From positions 1 to 33,068 of the forward strand of contig JANQFQ010000107.1 of NCBI GenBank assembly GCA_028277765.1: a stretch of DNA of 33,068 nt, read 5' to 3'. The position numbers were made by a program, and so were the translations under genes. Shown in pieces: positions 8,819 to 17,340 of this stretch (positions are counted from its first letter, which is position 1; each line of letters opens with the position of its first letter). The DNA comes from Desulfobacterales bacterium (GTDB lineage: Bacteria; Desulfobacterota; Desulfobacteria; Desulfobacterales; SURF-7). The notes under the pieces are model-generated. The model was not told where the DNA came from. It saw nothing but the letters and a program-made list of their open reading frames with translations, and made no database searches.

Positions 8819-9004
8819 ATGGCTGGTACGATAAAAGTGACACTGATAAGAAGTATGATCGGGAAGCCTGAAAAACACCGCAGAATTTTGCGCGGCATGG
8901 GGCTGACAAAGATGCATAGGACAGTTGAACTTGAGGATACGCCGTCAATCAGGGGTATGGCAAAAAAAGTGTGTCATCTTGTCAGTGTTGAGGAGAACAA
9001 GTAA
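8819..9004 (+). CDS. rpmD: 50S ribosomal protein L30
   Basis: The 61-residue product fits L30 with KVTLIRSMIGKPEKHRRIL and GLTKMHRTVELEDTPSIRG. It lies in the standard rpsE-rpmD-rplO order, though it is separated from rpsE by the repeat copy at 8731-8793. Its stop TAA overlaps the rplO ATG by one base (9004). GGAG lies just upstream of the ATG. Confidence 0.96.
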   Translation: MAGTIKVTLIRSMIGKPEKHRRILRGMGLTKMHRTVELEDTPSIRGMAKKVCHLVSVEENK

Positions 9005-9444
9005 TGAAGTTAAGTGAATTGGCACCTTCTCGAGGGGCGAATAAAAAAAGAAAACGTGTTGGCCGTGGTAATGGATCAGGTGTAGGCACTTATTCCGGCA
9101 GAGGGAATAAAGGGTTTAACTGCCGTTCTGGCGGGGGTGTAAGACCTGGATACGAAGGCGGTCAGATGCCTCTTCATAGACGGCTTCCCAAGCGCGGTTT
9201 TACGAATATTTTTAAGAAACAGTTTGCGATAGTGAATATAAAGGACCTTTCCAGGTTTGAAAAGGGGAGTGTGATTGATGAACCAGCCCTGCTTCTGGCC
9301 GGACTTGTGAAAGGGAGGCGTGATGGTATTAAACTTCTCGCCAATGGTGATATAGCATATCCGGTTACTGTCAAGGTGCATAAGGCAAGCAGGAGTGCAG
9401 TGGAAAAAATTGAAGCCGCTGGCGGCAAGGTTGAGGTGATCTGA
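9004..9444 (+). CDS. rplO: 50S ribosomal protein L15
   Basis: The 146-residue product has the glycine- and arginine-rich N-terminus of L15 ([18 protein letters not shown], residues 21-38) that threads into the large subunit, then [17 protein letters not shown], and a folded C-terminal half ending AAGGKVEVI. It overlaps rpmD by one base and ends two bases before secY, so the three genes are likely translationally coupled. Confidence 0.98.
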   Translation: MKLSELAPSRGANKKRKRVGRGNGSGVGTYSGRGNKGFNCRSGGGVRPGYEGGQMPLHRRLPKRGFTNIFKKQFAIVNIKDLSRFEKGSVIDEPALLLAGLVKGRRDGIKLLANGDIAYPVTVKVHKASRSAVEKIEAAGGKVEVI

Positions 9445-9446
9445 TT

Positions 9447-10745
9447 ATGATTGGCGCCGGCTATCAAAATATTTTTAAGATACCTGAGCTGAGGAAGAAG
9501 ATCTTAATCACGCTCGGTTTTCTGGCCGTATACCGGATAGGTGTGCATGTCCCCACTCCCGGAATTGACAGTGCAGCCTTGCAAGAATTTTTTACTGCAA
9601 ACCAATCCGGAATGCTCGGCATGTTTAATATGTTTACCGGCGGCGCCCTTGAACGGCTTTCGGTATTCGCGTTGGGCATTATGCCTTATATCAGCGCGTC
9701 AATTATTCTTCAGCTGTTGACAGTTGTTGTTCCCCATCTTGAGCAACTGTCAAAAGAGGGGGAGCAGGGCCGGAAAAAGATTACACAGTATACCCGTTAC
9801 GGCACGGTTTTACTCAGCATAATACAAGGTTTCGGAATTAGCATCGGCCTTGAAGGGATGCAGGCTGTCATTGATCCTGGATGGTCCTTCAGGATTATGA
9901 CCGTTCTGACATTAACAGCTGGTACGGCCTTTATTATGTGGCTGGGTGAACAGATTACTGAAAGGGGAATTGGGAACGGTATCTCGCTCATTATATTTGC
10001 TGGGATTGTTGCCAGGCTGCCGAATGCAGCGTTGAGTACGTTAAGGTTTCTTTCAACCGGCGATATGAACATTTTTACAGTAGTGATCCTGGTGGTATTT
10101 ATGGTTTTGGTTGTCGGGGTTATCATTTTTTTCGAACAGGCACAGCGGCGGATACCGGTTCAGTATGCAAAAAGAGTTGTGGGGAGGAAGATGTATGGGG
10201 GGCAGAGTACGCACCTACCGCTGAAGATTAATACTTCTGGTGTTATTCCGCCGATTTTCGCTTCATCTATTATGATGTTTCCAGCTACGGCCGCTGGATT
10301 TATTCAAATTGAATTTATCCAGAATATCGCGCAGTCATTAACACCGGTTAGCCTGCCGTATAATATTTTTTATGTGGCATTTATTGTCTTCTTCTGTTTC
10401 TTTTATACTGCGGTGACATTCAAACCGGACGATGTGGCTGAAAATATGAAGAAGCAGGGAGGATATATCCCGGGTATAAGGCCGGGTAAACCGACTGCGG
10501 ATTTTATAGACAAGGTGTTAACAAGAATAACACTTGGGGGCGCCATATATGTTTCAGCTGTATGTGTTCTCCCGACGTTTTTAATTGCGAAATTTCATGT
10601 GCCTTTTTATTTTGGAGGTACAGCCCTGCTGATTGTTGTGGGGGTTGCTATAGATACGACCTCTCAGATGGAATCGCATATGCTTACGCGTAATTACGAA
10701 GGGTTCCTGACAAAAGGCGGTATTAAAGGGAGGGGCGGCAGATAA
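9447..10745 (+). CDS. secY: Preprotein translocase subunit SecY
   Basis: The 432-residue membrane protein has about ten hydrophobic segments and SecY motifs: [21 protein letters not shown] at the N-terminus, a plug-region stretch [36 protein letters not shown], and the cytosolic loops that bind SecA and the ribosome ([33 protein letters not shown]). It forms the SecYEG channel. It sits at the end of the spc block, as usual, but adk and map do not follow; infA comes 41 nt later. Confidence 0.98.
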   Translation: MIGAGYQNIFKIPELRKKILITLGFLAVYRIGVHVPTPGIDSAALQEFFTANQSGMLGMFNMFTGGALERLSVFALGIMPYISASIILQLLTVVVPHLEQLSKEGEQGRKKITQYTRYGTVLLSIIQGFGISIGLEGMQAVIDPGWSFRIMTVLTLTAGTAFIMWLGEQITERGIGNGISLIIFAGIVARLPNAALSTLRFLSTGDMNIFTVVILVVFMVLVVGVIIFFEQAQRRIPVQYAKRVVGRKMYGGQSTHLPLKINTSGVIPPIFASSIMMFPATAAGFIQIEFIQNIAQSLTPVSLPYNIFYVAFIVFFCFFYTAVTFKPDDVAENMKKQGGYIPGIRPGKPTADFIDKVLTRITLGGAIYVSAVCVLPTFLIAKFHVPFYFGGTALLIVVGVAIDTTSQMESHMLTRNYEGFLTKGGIKGRGGR

Positions 10746-10786
10746 GTGAATAGCCGGAAGCTTATAATAATGGCGGAGGAATCATA

Positions 10787-11005
10787 ATGGCTAAAGAAGA
10801 ACCGATTAAGGTAGAGGGAATAGTTCTTGAGACATTACCAAACGCTATGTTCAAAGTTGAGCTGGAGAACAAGCATCAGGTTCTGGCTTATATTTCCGGG
10901 AAGATGCGGATGCATTTTATAAAAATTCTGCCTGGTGATACGGTCACACTGGAGCTGTCACCATATGATTTGACAAAAGGTAGGATTACGTACAGGTCAA
11001 AGTAA
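10787..11005 (+). CDS. infA: Translation initiation factor IF-1
   Basis: The 72-residue product is a single OB fold, full length for IF-1, with [20 protein letters not shown] and [32 protein letters not shown]-1 binds the 30S A site during initiation. A clear GGAGGAA at 10774-10780 precedes the ATG. It follows secY directly, with no adk or map gene between. Confidence 0.98.
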   Translation: MAKEEPIKVEGIVLETLPNAMFKVELENKHQVLAYISGKMRMHFIKILPGDTVTLELSPYDLTKGRITYRSK

Positions 11006-11050
11006 GGTATCTGTCTGGAATTTATATGAACGGATACAGGGAGATGGAAG

Positions 11051-11164
11051 ATGAAGGTTAGAGCGTCAGTAAAGAAAATATGCAGCAAGTGCAAGATCAT
11101 CCGAAGAAGAGGGGTTGTGCGTGTGATCTGTGAGAACAAACGTCACAAACAGAAACAAGGTTAG
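11051..11164 (+). CDS. rpmJ: 50S ribosomal protein L36 (zinc type)
   Basis: A 37-residue frame beginning [20 protein letters not shown] and ending NKRHKQKQG. Cys11, Cys14, Cys27 and His32 form the zinc site of the C+ L36 form. Length and sequence match the family. It sits between infA and rpsM, its usual place in the alpha operon. Confidence 0.96.
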   Translation: MKVRASVKKICSKCKIIRRRGVVRVICENKRHKQKQG

Positions 11165-11177
11165 AGGAGGGTAAGAA

Positions 11178-11561
11178 TTGGCTAGAATTGCAGGCATCGA
11201 TCTGCCCAGGCACAAACGGATAGAGATAGGGCTGACGTATATTTACGGAATTGGACGGAGTACCTCCAAGCGGATACTCTCCAGGCTGAATATTAACCCG
11301 AACACTTATACGGATGAACTGACAGATACGGAACTTAATGAAATCAGGAAAGTTATTATTAATGATTTTGTAGTAGAGGGTGAACTTAGAACAAATGTAT
11401 CAATGAATATAAAACGGCTTATGGATTTCGGGTCGTATCGTGGGCTTCGCCATAGGAAGTCTCTTCCTGTTCGAGGGCAGAGGACCAGCACAAACGCAAG
11501 GACTCGGAAGGGACCAAGACGAACGGCTGTTAAGAAAAAAGGTGGAGCTAAGAAAAAATAA
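11178..11561 (+). CDS. rpsM: 30S ribosomal protein S13 (TTG start)
   Basis: The 127-residue product begins [20 protein letters not shown], which sets the start at TTG 11178 with GGAGGG 6-11 nt upstream. It contains [10 protein letters not shown] (helix-two-turn-helix region) and the C-terminal basic tail [20 protein letters not shown] that reaches the P site. S13 forms bridges to L5 in the large subunit. Confidence 0.98.
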   Translation: MARIAGIDLPRHKRIEIGLTYIYGIGRSTSKRILSRLNINPNTYTDELTDTELNEIRKVIINDFVVEGELRTNVSMNIKRLMDFGSYRGLRHRKSLPVRGQRTSTNARTRKGPRRTAVKKKGGAKKK

Positions 11562-11582
11562 TCAACGCAGGGACTTTTTTAC

Positions 11583-11972
11583 ATGGCAAAATCGACCAGA
11601 ACAGGAAAAAAGAGAGTTAAGAAAAATATTCCAAATGGTGTTGTTCACATTCAGTCTACGTTTAATAACACTATTATTACTATTACGGATGCGGCAGGGA
11701 ATGTTATTGCGTGGTCCAGTGCGGGTGTTCAGGGATTCAAGGGATCCAGAAAAAGTACGCCTTTTGCCGCACAGCTCGCAGCTGAGGATGCGGCAAAAAA
11801 AGCCATGGAACATGGCATGAGAACCGTGGAAGTATATGTGAAAGGGCCAGGAGCAGGCCGGGAATCAGCCCTTAGGGCTTTACAGTCAGCCGGATTTAAT
11901 GTCGTGATGATAAGAGACGTTACACCGGTTCCCCATAATGGCTGCCGGCCACCGAAGCGAAGAAGAGTTTAA
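11583..11972 (+). CDS. rpsK: 30S ribosomal protein S11
   Basis: The 129-residue product has S11 motifs: [19 protein letters not shown] at residues 18-36, [21 protein letters not shown], and the C-terminal [15 protein letters not shown] that lines the platform near the Shine-Dalgarno duplex. It follows rpsM after 21 nt. Open frames overlapping it in other phases are shadows. Confidence 0.98.
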   Translation: MAKSTRTGKKRVKKNIPNGVVHIQSTFNNTIITITDAAGNVIAWSSAGVQGFKGSRKSTPFAAQLAAEDAAKKAMEHGMRTVEVYVKGPGAGRESALRALQSAGFNVVMIRDVTPVPHNGCRPPKRRRV

Positions 11973-12018
11973 TCGTTTTTGATTATTTTTTGTTTGACAG
12001 TTATTAAAGGAGGACGTG

Positions 12019-12645
12019 TTGGCAAGATATAGAGGTTCGGTCTGCAGGCTATGTAGACGTGAAAACCTGAAGCTGTATTTAAAGGGTGAAAGATGCTTTT
12101 CAGAAAAATGCGCTTTTGATAGGCGGAGTTACGCTCCAGGGCAGCATGGCCAGAGGCGCGGCAAATATTCTGACTACGGAGTTCAGCTTCGGGAGAAACA
12201 GAAAGTAAAGCGGCTATACGGATTGTCTGAGAAACAGTTCCGCCTTTTCTTTCATAAGGCTGATCGTCAGAAAGGTATCACGGGTACTAACCTTTTAGTG
12301 CTGCTAGAGCGGCGACTGGATAATATCGTTTACCGGCTTGGTTTTACCAATTCACGTACCCAGGGGCGGCATTTTGTAAGACATAATCACTTCAGGGTTA
12401 ACGGAAAGAAGGTGAATATACCGTCCTATTTAATAGAGGTTGGAGATGTGATCGAAATTAAAGAAAAGAGTAAAAAGATTCAATGCGTTGAGGAAGCGCT
12501 TTCAGCAATAGAACGAAGGGGCGTTCCTCCATGGCTTGAATTGGAGAAGGATAAATACAAAGGAACGGTAAAAAGTTTTCCTGTGCGCGAAGATATAACA
12601 ATGCCTATACAGGAACAACTGGTTGTTGAACTTTATTCAAAATAA
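12019..12645 (+). CDS. rpsD: 30S ribosomal protein S4, zinc (C+) form (TTG start)
   Basis: The product (208 aa) begins [20 protein letters not shown]. Cys residues at 9, 12, 26 and 31 form the zinc knuckle of the C+ S4 type. The S4 RNA-binding domain is seen from [11 protein letters not shown] to [16 protein letters not shown] chose TTG 12019 because AGGAGG at 12008-12013 is 5 nt upstream; GTG 12016 would leave only 2 nt. S4 nucleates 30S assembly and often regulates the alpha operon. Confidence 0.96.
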   Translation: MARYRGSVCRLCRRENLKLYLKGERCFSEKCAFDRRSYAPGQHGQRRGKYSDYGVQLREKQKVKRLYGLSEKQFRLFFHKADRQKGITGTNLLVLLERRLDNIVYRLGFTNSRTQGRHFVRHNHFRVNGKKVNIPSYLIEVGDVIEIKEKSKKIQCVEEALSAIERRGVPPWLELEKDKYKGTVKSFPVREDITMPIQEQLVVELYSK

Positions 12646-12708
12646 CCGGCTGCTGATTTGGATAGTATTTTCATATCTGATTTTTCATAAAAAATCTGGA
12701 GATAAAAT

Positions 12709-13728
12709 ATGTCATCAAATGAATTAATGTACATGAACTGGCGTGAAATGATTTCACCGGAGAAGGTCCAGGTAAACAGTGATTTTTCTTATGGTAAATT
12801 TGTATGTGAGCCGCTAGAGCGAGGGTTCGGCATTACTATCGGGAATGCCTTAAGGCGTATCATCCTTTCCTCCCTTCACGGTGCTGCCATTGTTTCTGTT
12901 AAGTTTGATACCGTTATGCACGAGTATACGGTTATACCAGGAATTTATGAAGATGTTTCAGAGATTATCCTGAACATGAAAGAAGTGTTATTGAGGGTGG
13001 ATGATCCTGAACCGAAAACCATACGGCTCAAAGTTGAAGGGGAAACAGAGGTTACAGCTGCTAACCTTATCAGTGATGACGGGAGTGTTGAGATTCTGAA
13101 CAGGGATTTGCATATAGCGTCACTGTCTGGAGGCGCGAAACTTGATATGGAGATGACTGTAAAGACCGGCAAGGGGTATGTCCTTGCGGAGTTTAATAAG
13201 GATGAAGATGCTCCTGTTGGAACAATACCGATAGATGCTGTCTTCTCACCCATAAAACGCGTCAATTATACTGTTGGAAACGCTCGTGTTGGCCAACGGA
13301 CCGATTATGATAAGCTTACACTTGAGGTCTGGACAGATGGCAGTATACTTCCTGAAGATGCTGTCTCTTTTGCGGCAAAGATTCTTAAAGAACAGATGAC
13401 CATATTCATTAATTTTGATGAGGATATTGAGCCAGAGCCAGAGGTAGAACAGGATGATTCCCATTCTAAGAAATTCAATGAAAATCTTTACAGAACCGTT
13501 GATGAACTTGAACTTTCCGTTCGCAGCGCGAACTGTTTAAAGAATGCGGAGATAGTTAAAATATATCAGCTGGTACAGAGAACCGAGGCTGAGATGCTTA
13601 AGACCAAGAATTTTGGGAGAAAATCCTTAAACGAAATCAAGGATGTACTTTCAGAAATGGATCTGGCGCTCGGTATGAAGCTTGAAGGTTTTGTACCTCC
13701 TGATGAAGATGCAGAGGAAGGAGAATAA
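12709..13728 (+). CDS. rpoA: RNA polymerase alpha subunit
   Basis: The 339-residue product has the alpha N-terminal dimerization domain ([21 protein letters not shown] near residues 31-51) and, after an acidic linker near 240-255, the alphaCTD with [19 protein letters not shown] and the helix-hairpin-helix [18 protein letters not shown]. The alphaCTD contacts UP elements and activators. TGGAGA at 12696-12701 serves as ribosome binding site. It lies in the normal rpsD-rpoA-rplQ order, with the rplQ ribosome binding site inside its end. Confidence 0.98.
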   Translation: MSSNELMYMNWREMISPEKVQVNSDFSYGKFVCEPLERGFGITIGNALRRIILSSLHGAAIVSVKFDTVMHEYTVIPGIYEDVSEIILNMKEVLLRVDDPEPKTIRLKVEGETEVTAANLISDDGSVEILNRDLHIASLSGGAKLDMEMTVKTGKGYVLAEFNKDEDAPVGTIPIDAVFSPIKRVNYTVGNARVGQRTDYDKLTLEVWTDGSILPEDAVSFAAKILKEQMTIFINFDEDIEPEPEVEQDDSHSKKFNENLYRTVDELELSVRSANCLKNAEIVKIYQLVQRTEAEMLKTKNFGRKSLNEIKDVLSEMDLALGMKLEGFVPPDEDAEEGE

Positions 13729-13735
13729 TCGATCC

Positions 13736-14446
13736 ATGCGACACAGAAAAGCCGGATTGAAGCTTAACAAAACAGGGAGCCATCGGAAGGCGATGTTTCG
13801 GAACATGGTTACGTCCCTGTTTAAGCATGAGCGTATCCGTACCACCGACGCTAAAGCCAAAGAATTAAGACGCTGGGCTGACAAGTTAATCACCCTTGCG
13901 AAAAAGGGAGACCTCCACTCAAGGCGTAAGGCGCTTTCTATTATAAGAGAAAAACAGGTTGTTCACAAACTATTTGAAGAGGCCCCTGAACGGTTTGCCA
14001 ATGTGAATGGCGGGTATACAAGGGTTGTCAAAGTGGGATTCCGGGCTGGTGATTCAGCACAGGTCTCAATTGTTGAACTTGTTACACCAGAGGCCAGCAC
14101 AAAGAAGAAAAAAGGTAAGGCCAAGGCTGCACCAGAGACAACCGCGGAAGTCCCCACCAAAGAAGAGAAACCAGAAGCAGTAGAAGCAGCGGTTGACCAG
14201 GAACCTATAGCAGAAGAGGATAAAGTTGACGCATCTCCTGAAGAGGCGGAAGCTTCAGATGAGGAGACAGTGGAAGCAGCTGCTGAAGAAGGTGAAACCA
14301 CTGAAGCGGCTGCAGAAGAGAGTGCATCTGCGGAAGCTGAGGCTGAACCAGAAGTTGCGGTTGAGGAGCCTACTGCTGAAGAAGAACAGCCTGATGATGC
14401 TTCAGCGGACGATGCAAAGGAAGAGGGAGAACCGGGAAAAGAGTAG
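13736..14446 (+). CDS. rplQ: 50S ribosomal protein L17 with long acidic C-terminal tail
   Basis: From ATG 13736 the product is 236 residues. Residues 1-117 are a complete L17 ([20 protein letters not shown]; a central [38 protein letters not shown]). Most bacterial L17 proteins stop near 115-130. Here a basic patch (KKKKGKAK, 123-130) is followed by about 105 residues made mostly of Glu, Ala, Asp, Pro and Thr with no hydrophobic core, so probably disordered. AGGAAGGAG at the end of rpoA precedes the start. An upstream in-frame ATG at 13682 lies inside rpoA and is rejected. It is the last gene of the alpha operon. Confidence 0.95.
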   Translation: MRHRKAGLKLNKTGSHRKAMFRNMVTSLFKHERIRTTDAKAKELRRWADKLITLAKKGDLHSRRKALSIIREKQVVHKLFEEAPERFANVNGGYTRVVKVGFRAGDSAQVSIVELVTPEASTKKKKGKAKAAPETTAEVPTKEEKPEAVEAAVDQEPIAEEDKVDASPEEAEASDEETVEAAAEEGETTEAAAEESASAEAEAEPEVAVEEPTAEEEQPDDASADDAKEEGEPGKE

Positions 14447-14480
14447 TCTTCAATCCGAAAACCTCGGACAATATATATTA

Positions 14481-14512
14481 AAAAGGCCGTGTCTGAAAAG
14501 ATGCGGCCTTTT
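14481..14512 (+). terminator. Terminator after rplQ
   Basis: Inverted repeat AAAAGGCCG 14481-14489 with CGGCCTTTT 14504-14512, loop of 14 nt, ending in a short T run. It lies 34 nt after the rplQ stop, so it most likely ends the ribosomal superoperon. Confidence 0.8.
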
Positions 14513-14683
14513 ATGTGTTCTGACCAACACTTGATTTTACATACAGTGTAAGATCTTAACGTGTCTTGTTTGTTTTAATATCTATTTAACGGAATTGCTT
14601 TGAAAAAAGAACCTAACACTGCCTGTAAAGTCAAATCTAGACTTTTACATTTTATGCTTCATATCAGTGTCATCCGTGTTCTA

Positions 14684-15748
14684 TTAAAGAACGCCATCAG
14701 CCCTTGGCGGTCGGGCGTTCTTTACATCATACAGCTTTTTATCTGCTTCTTTTAAAAGGGTGTGGTGGCTGTCAAACTGGCCGTAGGTGGAAGCCACACC
14801 GTAACTCATAGACACTTTTATTGAATAGTCATCGACTTTTAATGGGTTGTCTCCTAAAAATTCCTTTATCCGTTGCATGAGGTTACCCGTTTCGTTCGGG
14901 TTTGTTTCAGGGAGGATAACCACAAACTCATCCCCTGCATACCGCGCTACAACATCAGACTGGCGGCACATTTCCATCAGGGTGTCGGCAACATATTTCA
15001 AGACGTCATCTCCCCGCTCATGCCCGTAGGTATCGTTTATCTGTTTGAAATAATCAAGGTCAAGGAAGACAACGGATAGAACGTTTGAATACCTGTCCGC
15101 GCGTTCAAATTCCCTTTCAAGTGTCTTTTCCATTACCCTTCTGTTCAGGAGGCCTGTAAGGGGATCATGAAACGCCAGAAATTCCAGTTTTTCATGGGCG
15201 GTAACATTTGACAGGCACTGGGACACGACAATTGCCAAGTGTTCCAGGTCTGATGTGTCTAAAGAGGGTTCATACCGGCCTTCAGAGGGGTCAGCTTGGT
15301 TTAGGCTTCCGATAATTTCACCATCCAGGGATATGGGCGAGACAGCAATCGATTTTATGATACTATTCATATTTTCCGGTTTATTGATCAGTCTAGATAT
15401 GTCTTCGGAAAGGATATCATAATAACGGCAGATGTCATCATTGACAAGTACTGGTTTATGGTAGTCCAAGGTCAGATTGTTGAATATCTTCCTGTCAATC
15501 ATATTCACCCTGTTTTGAAGGAGGTCTGCTTCTTCAAGTGATTTAAGGAGATTGGGTACCGCGCTATCTTCGATAATTGAAATCCATACATAGGGGATCT
15601 TAAACTGGTCTTCAATGGCCGACAGTAGCGTACTGAAAAAATCCTTAAATTTTAGTATTTTCAGAATTTTTTTGTGGACCTCCCGGAAGTTATTAGTTAT
15701 CTGTTCATTCTCTTTAAGAAGCGTTTGATAAAATTCATCAGAGGGCAT
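14684..15748 (-). CDS. Diguanylate cyclase with GAF-like/DUF484-like sensor domain
   Basis: The 354-residue product has an N-terminal helix, a GAF- or DUF484-like region (about residues 30-185), and a GGDEF domain (about 190-345) starting with FHDPLTGLLNRR. The signature is AGDEF at 271-275, a variant often still active, and an RQSD at 262-265 matches the inhibitory c-di-GMP I-site (RxxD five residues upstream). It should make c-di-GMP in response to an unknown cytoplasmic cue; no membrane segment is seen. It is divergent from the SGNH gene at 15953. A short hairpin overlaps its 3' end (14686-14723). Confidence 0.9.
   Translation of the reverse strand: MPSDEFYQTLLKENEQITNNFREVHKKILKILKFKDFFSTLLSAIEDQFKIPYVWISIIEDSAVPNLLKSLEEADLLQNRVNMIDRKIFNNLTLDYHKPVLVNDDICRYYDILSEDISRLINKPENMNSIIKSIAVSPISLDGEIIGSLNQADPSEGRYEPSLDTSDLEHLAIVVSQCLSNVTAHEKLEFLAFHDPLTGLLNRRVMEKTLEREFERADRYSNVLSVVFLDLDYFKQINDTYGHERGDDVLKYVADTLMEMCRQSDVVARYAGDEFVVILPETNPNETGNLMQRIKEFLGDNPLKVDDYSIKVSMSYGVASTYGQFDSHHTLLKEADKKLYDVKNARPPRADGVL
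14686..14723 (-). terminator. Possible terminator overlapping the diguanylate cyclase 3' end
   Basis: AAAGAACGCC 14686-14695 pairs perfectly with GGCGTTCTTT 14714-14723 around an 18 nt loop. Read on the - strand, the hairpin ends at the stop codon and is followed by TTTAATAG, a weak T tract. The 170 bp between here and the rplQ terminator hold no gene that I can support. Confidence 0.4.
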
Positions 15749-15782
15749 AGTGTTCCGTACCTTGCAGTAGTGTTATTGTCGT

Positions 15783-15811
15783 TCTATACTCGCAGAAATT
15801 CTCTGTAACAA
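15783..15811 (-). promoter_or_regulatory. Sigma70-type promoter for the diguanylate cyclase
   Basis: On the - strand, -35 TTGTTA (15806-15811), a 17 bp spacer, and -10 TATAGA (15783-15788), about 35 nt before the start codon at 15748. Confidence 0.5.
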
Positions 15812-15876
15812 ATTATGAGAAAACGTATGCAGAAGTCAACGGTAAAGATGATGAAAAACCAGATAGTTTCGTCTAG

Positions 15877-15905
15877 TTGACATTAAAGACGATATTATCT
15901 AATCT
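15877..15905 (+). promoter_or_regulatory. Sigma70-type promoter for the SGNH gene
   Basis: -35 TTGACA (15877-15882), a 17 bp spacer, -10 TAATCT (15900-15905). It lies about 47 nt before ATG 15953 and would place the alternative TTG start (15908) at the transcription start, which supports ATG 15953. Confidence 0.6.
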
Positions 15906-15952
15906 CTTTGCTATACGCACAAAAAAATGCCGGGAAAGGGCTTTGGATTGAA

Positions 15953-17041
15953 ATGGATTATAGATCACGTCGAAAAAAACGCGGTTATAAATCGCTTCTG
16001 TTTAAATTGAGCATAATTTTGTGTAACACGATGATTGTATGCCTTGTTCTTGAAATAGGGACGAGAATATATGATTCAAAGCCGATCTTTGCTTTTACAG
16101 ATTATTTGTCACAGACTATACGTGATTTTCAATCAGGGCTTCCTATACAGCATGATCCTTATCTTGGATGGATTCCAGAAGAGGGTTATTCCGGGATTGG
16201 CAATTACTGGAACAAACTCGTTACCATTGAAAAAAACGGGATTCGCAGTAATGGGAATCAAGATATGCTTTATAATACTTCACCAGTACTGGCTGTGGGA
16301 GATTCAAATACGTTTGGAGACGAGGTTGCTGACCATGAGACATGGCCTTCAATTCTTGAGAGAATGCTCGGCAGGAAAGTGATTAACGCGGGTGTGTTCG
16401 CATATGGCCTTGATCAGACGTTTATACGAGCTAAAAGGCTGTTGGCAAAATATCAGCCAGACACACTGATATTCAGTTTTTTAGGGCCGTATAATTTTGA
16501 CCGGTGTGAACACCGAGTATGCAAGCCGTATTTCAACATTTCAGAAAACAGACTCATGCTGATGAATACACCGGTCAGTGACGCATTGGTAAGAAGAAAA
16601 ATCCATCCAAACAAATTGTTTCGGATATTAGGTTACAGTTATTTAGTCCACAAAATGATGATGAAATATAATACAGGTGTATGGATAACCGGCAACAGGT
16701 ATACTCTGGATAAGGCGCATGATAAAGGAGACAAGGTGGCTTGCTTGATATTTAAGGAACTCCCTTTACTGGTTGAAGAATACAATATAAAAAATGTTTA
16801 TGTTTTAGTTTTGTATGAGCCGGACACAAAACCGTCAGATATTGCCAGACTGGATAAAGTTTTAATGCAATGCGCTACGGACAGCAGACTAAACATATTA
16901 GACATAAGGGATATCCTTTCAGCTATAAAAGAAAAAGACCGGAAAAAATACAGGCAGCTTTGGGGCCAGCATCATATGCTGTTTGAGGGTAACCGTCTTG
17001 TGGCGAAATTTGTTTATGATGCGATGAAAGGGAGTGATTAG
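15953..17041 (+). CDS. Membrane-anchored SGNH/GDSL hydrolase-like protein
   Basis: From ATG 15953 the product is 362 residues. A basic N-terminus and one hydrophobic segment (about residues 15-34, LLFKLSIILCNTMIVCLVLE) suggest a membrane anchor with the rest outside. SGNH blocks are visible: VGDSNTFGDE with Ser 118, the Gly-containing block INAGVFAYGLDQ near 144-155, and a C-terminal GQHHMLFEGN with a candidate catalytic His at 340/341. Related proteins act on acyl groups of surface polysaccharides, but the substrate here is unknown. No partner O-acyltransferase gene is nearby. It is divergent from the diguanylate cyclase. Confidence 0.75.
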   Translation: MDYRSRRKKRGYKSLLFKLSIILCNTMIVCLVLEIGTRIYDSKPIFAFTDYLSQTIRDFQSGLPIQHDPYLGWIPEEGYSGIGNYWNKLVTIEKNGIRSNGNQDMLYNTSPVLAVGDSNTFGDEVADHETWPSILERMLGRKVINAGVFAYGLDQTFIRAKRLLAKYQPDTLIFSFLGPYNFDRCEHRVCKPYFNISENRLMLMNTPVSDALVRRKIHPNKLFRILGYSYLVHKMMMKYNTGVWITGNRYTLDKAHDKGDKVACLIFKELPLLVEEYNIKNVYVLVLYEPDTKPSDIARLDKVLMQCATDSRLNILDIRDILSAIKEKDRKKYRQLWGQHHMLFEGNRLVAKFVYDAMKGSD

Positions 17042-17057
17042 TTGTAAAGTAAAAAAC

Positions 17058-17122
17058 AAAGTGCCTAAAGTTGTGGTATCGCTCCGCTCTGCCAGTTTTA
17101 AAAAGTCGTGGTCGTGATCGGG
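17058..17122 (+). repeat. Family-A repeat, copy 1
   Basis: Core GTGCCTAAAGTTGTGGTATC, then GCTCCGCTCTGCCAGTTTTA, an A run, and CGTGGTCGTGATCGG. Related copies lie at 18425 (reverse), 26460, 26679, 27844, 30000 and 30628. The GCTTCGC-type centre can form a short stem. It faces the reverse copy at 18425 across the CsgG-like gene. Confidence 0.85.
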
Positions 17123-17263
17123 TTGGAATAAGTTACTATGTTGTTATCCAGTATCTAGTATCCCCGCTAAAAAGAAGCGGGATCTATGCTTTGCTACGAA
17201 CAGCCATCTAGTATCCAGTTGTCAGTCTTCAGCACTCAGTCCTGTATGATATCCATTAAAGGC

Positions 17264-17292
17264 TTGAGATTTTAAAGAAAAGTAGGTAATAT
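17264..17292 (+). promoter_or_regulatory. Sigma70-type promoter for the CsgG-like lipoprotein
   Basis: -35 TTGAGA (17264-17269), a 17 bp spacer and -10 TAATAT (17287-17292), about 48 nt before the start codon. Confidence 0.6.
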
Positions 17293-17340
17293 TTGAGAAA
17301 TCTCCAAATCATTATTGTTAAATAACAAACAGGTATTAAC

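Larger units (their letters stand above)
17042..17340. other. Intergenic region with repeats before the CsgG-like gene
   Basis: No gene is seen. It contains family-A repeat copy 1 (17058-17122), a degenerate tandem of CAGTATCTAGTATCCAGT-like words (17147-17243) with a small CCCGCT/AGCGGG hairpin near 17163-17182, and the promoter at 17264-17292. Confidence 0.8.

Noticed and set aside
9447..10745. Possible frameshift in secY because the usual neighbours are missing.
   Set aside because: The frame is intact for 432 residues and ends with a normal SecY C-terminus.
13682..13735. Longer L17 start at ATG 13682.
   Set aside because: It lies inside rpoA, and L17 proteins begin MRHRKAG, which fits ATG 13736.
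14684..15748. Reading the AGDEF motif as a sign of an inactive cyclase.
   Set aside because: AGDEF variants are known to be active in several cases and the rest of the domain, including the I-site, is intact.
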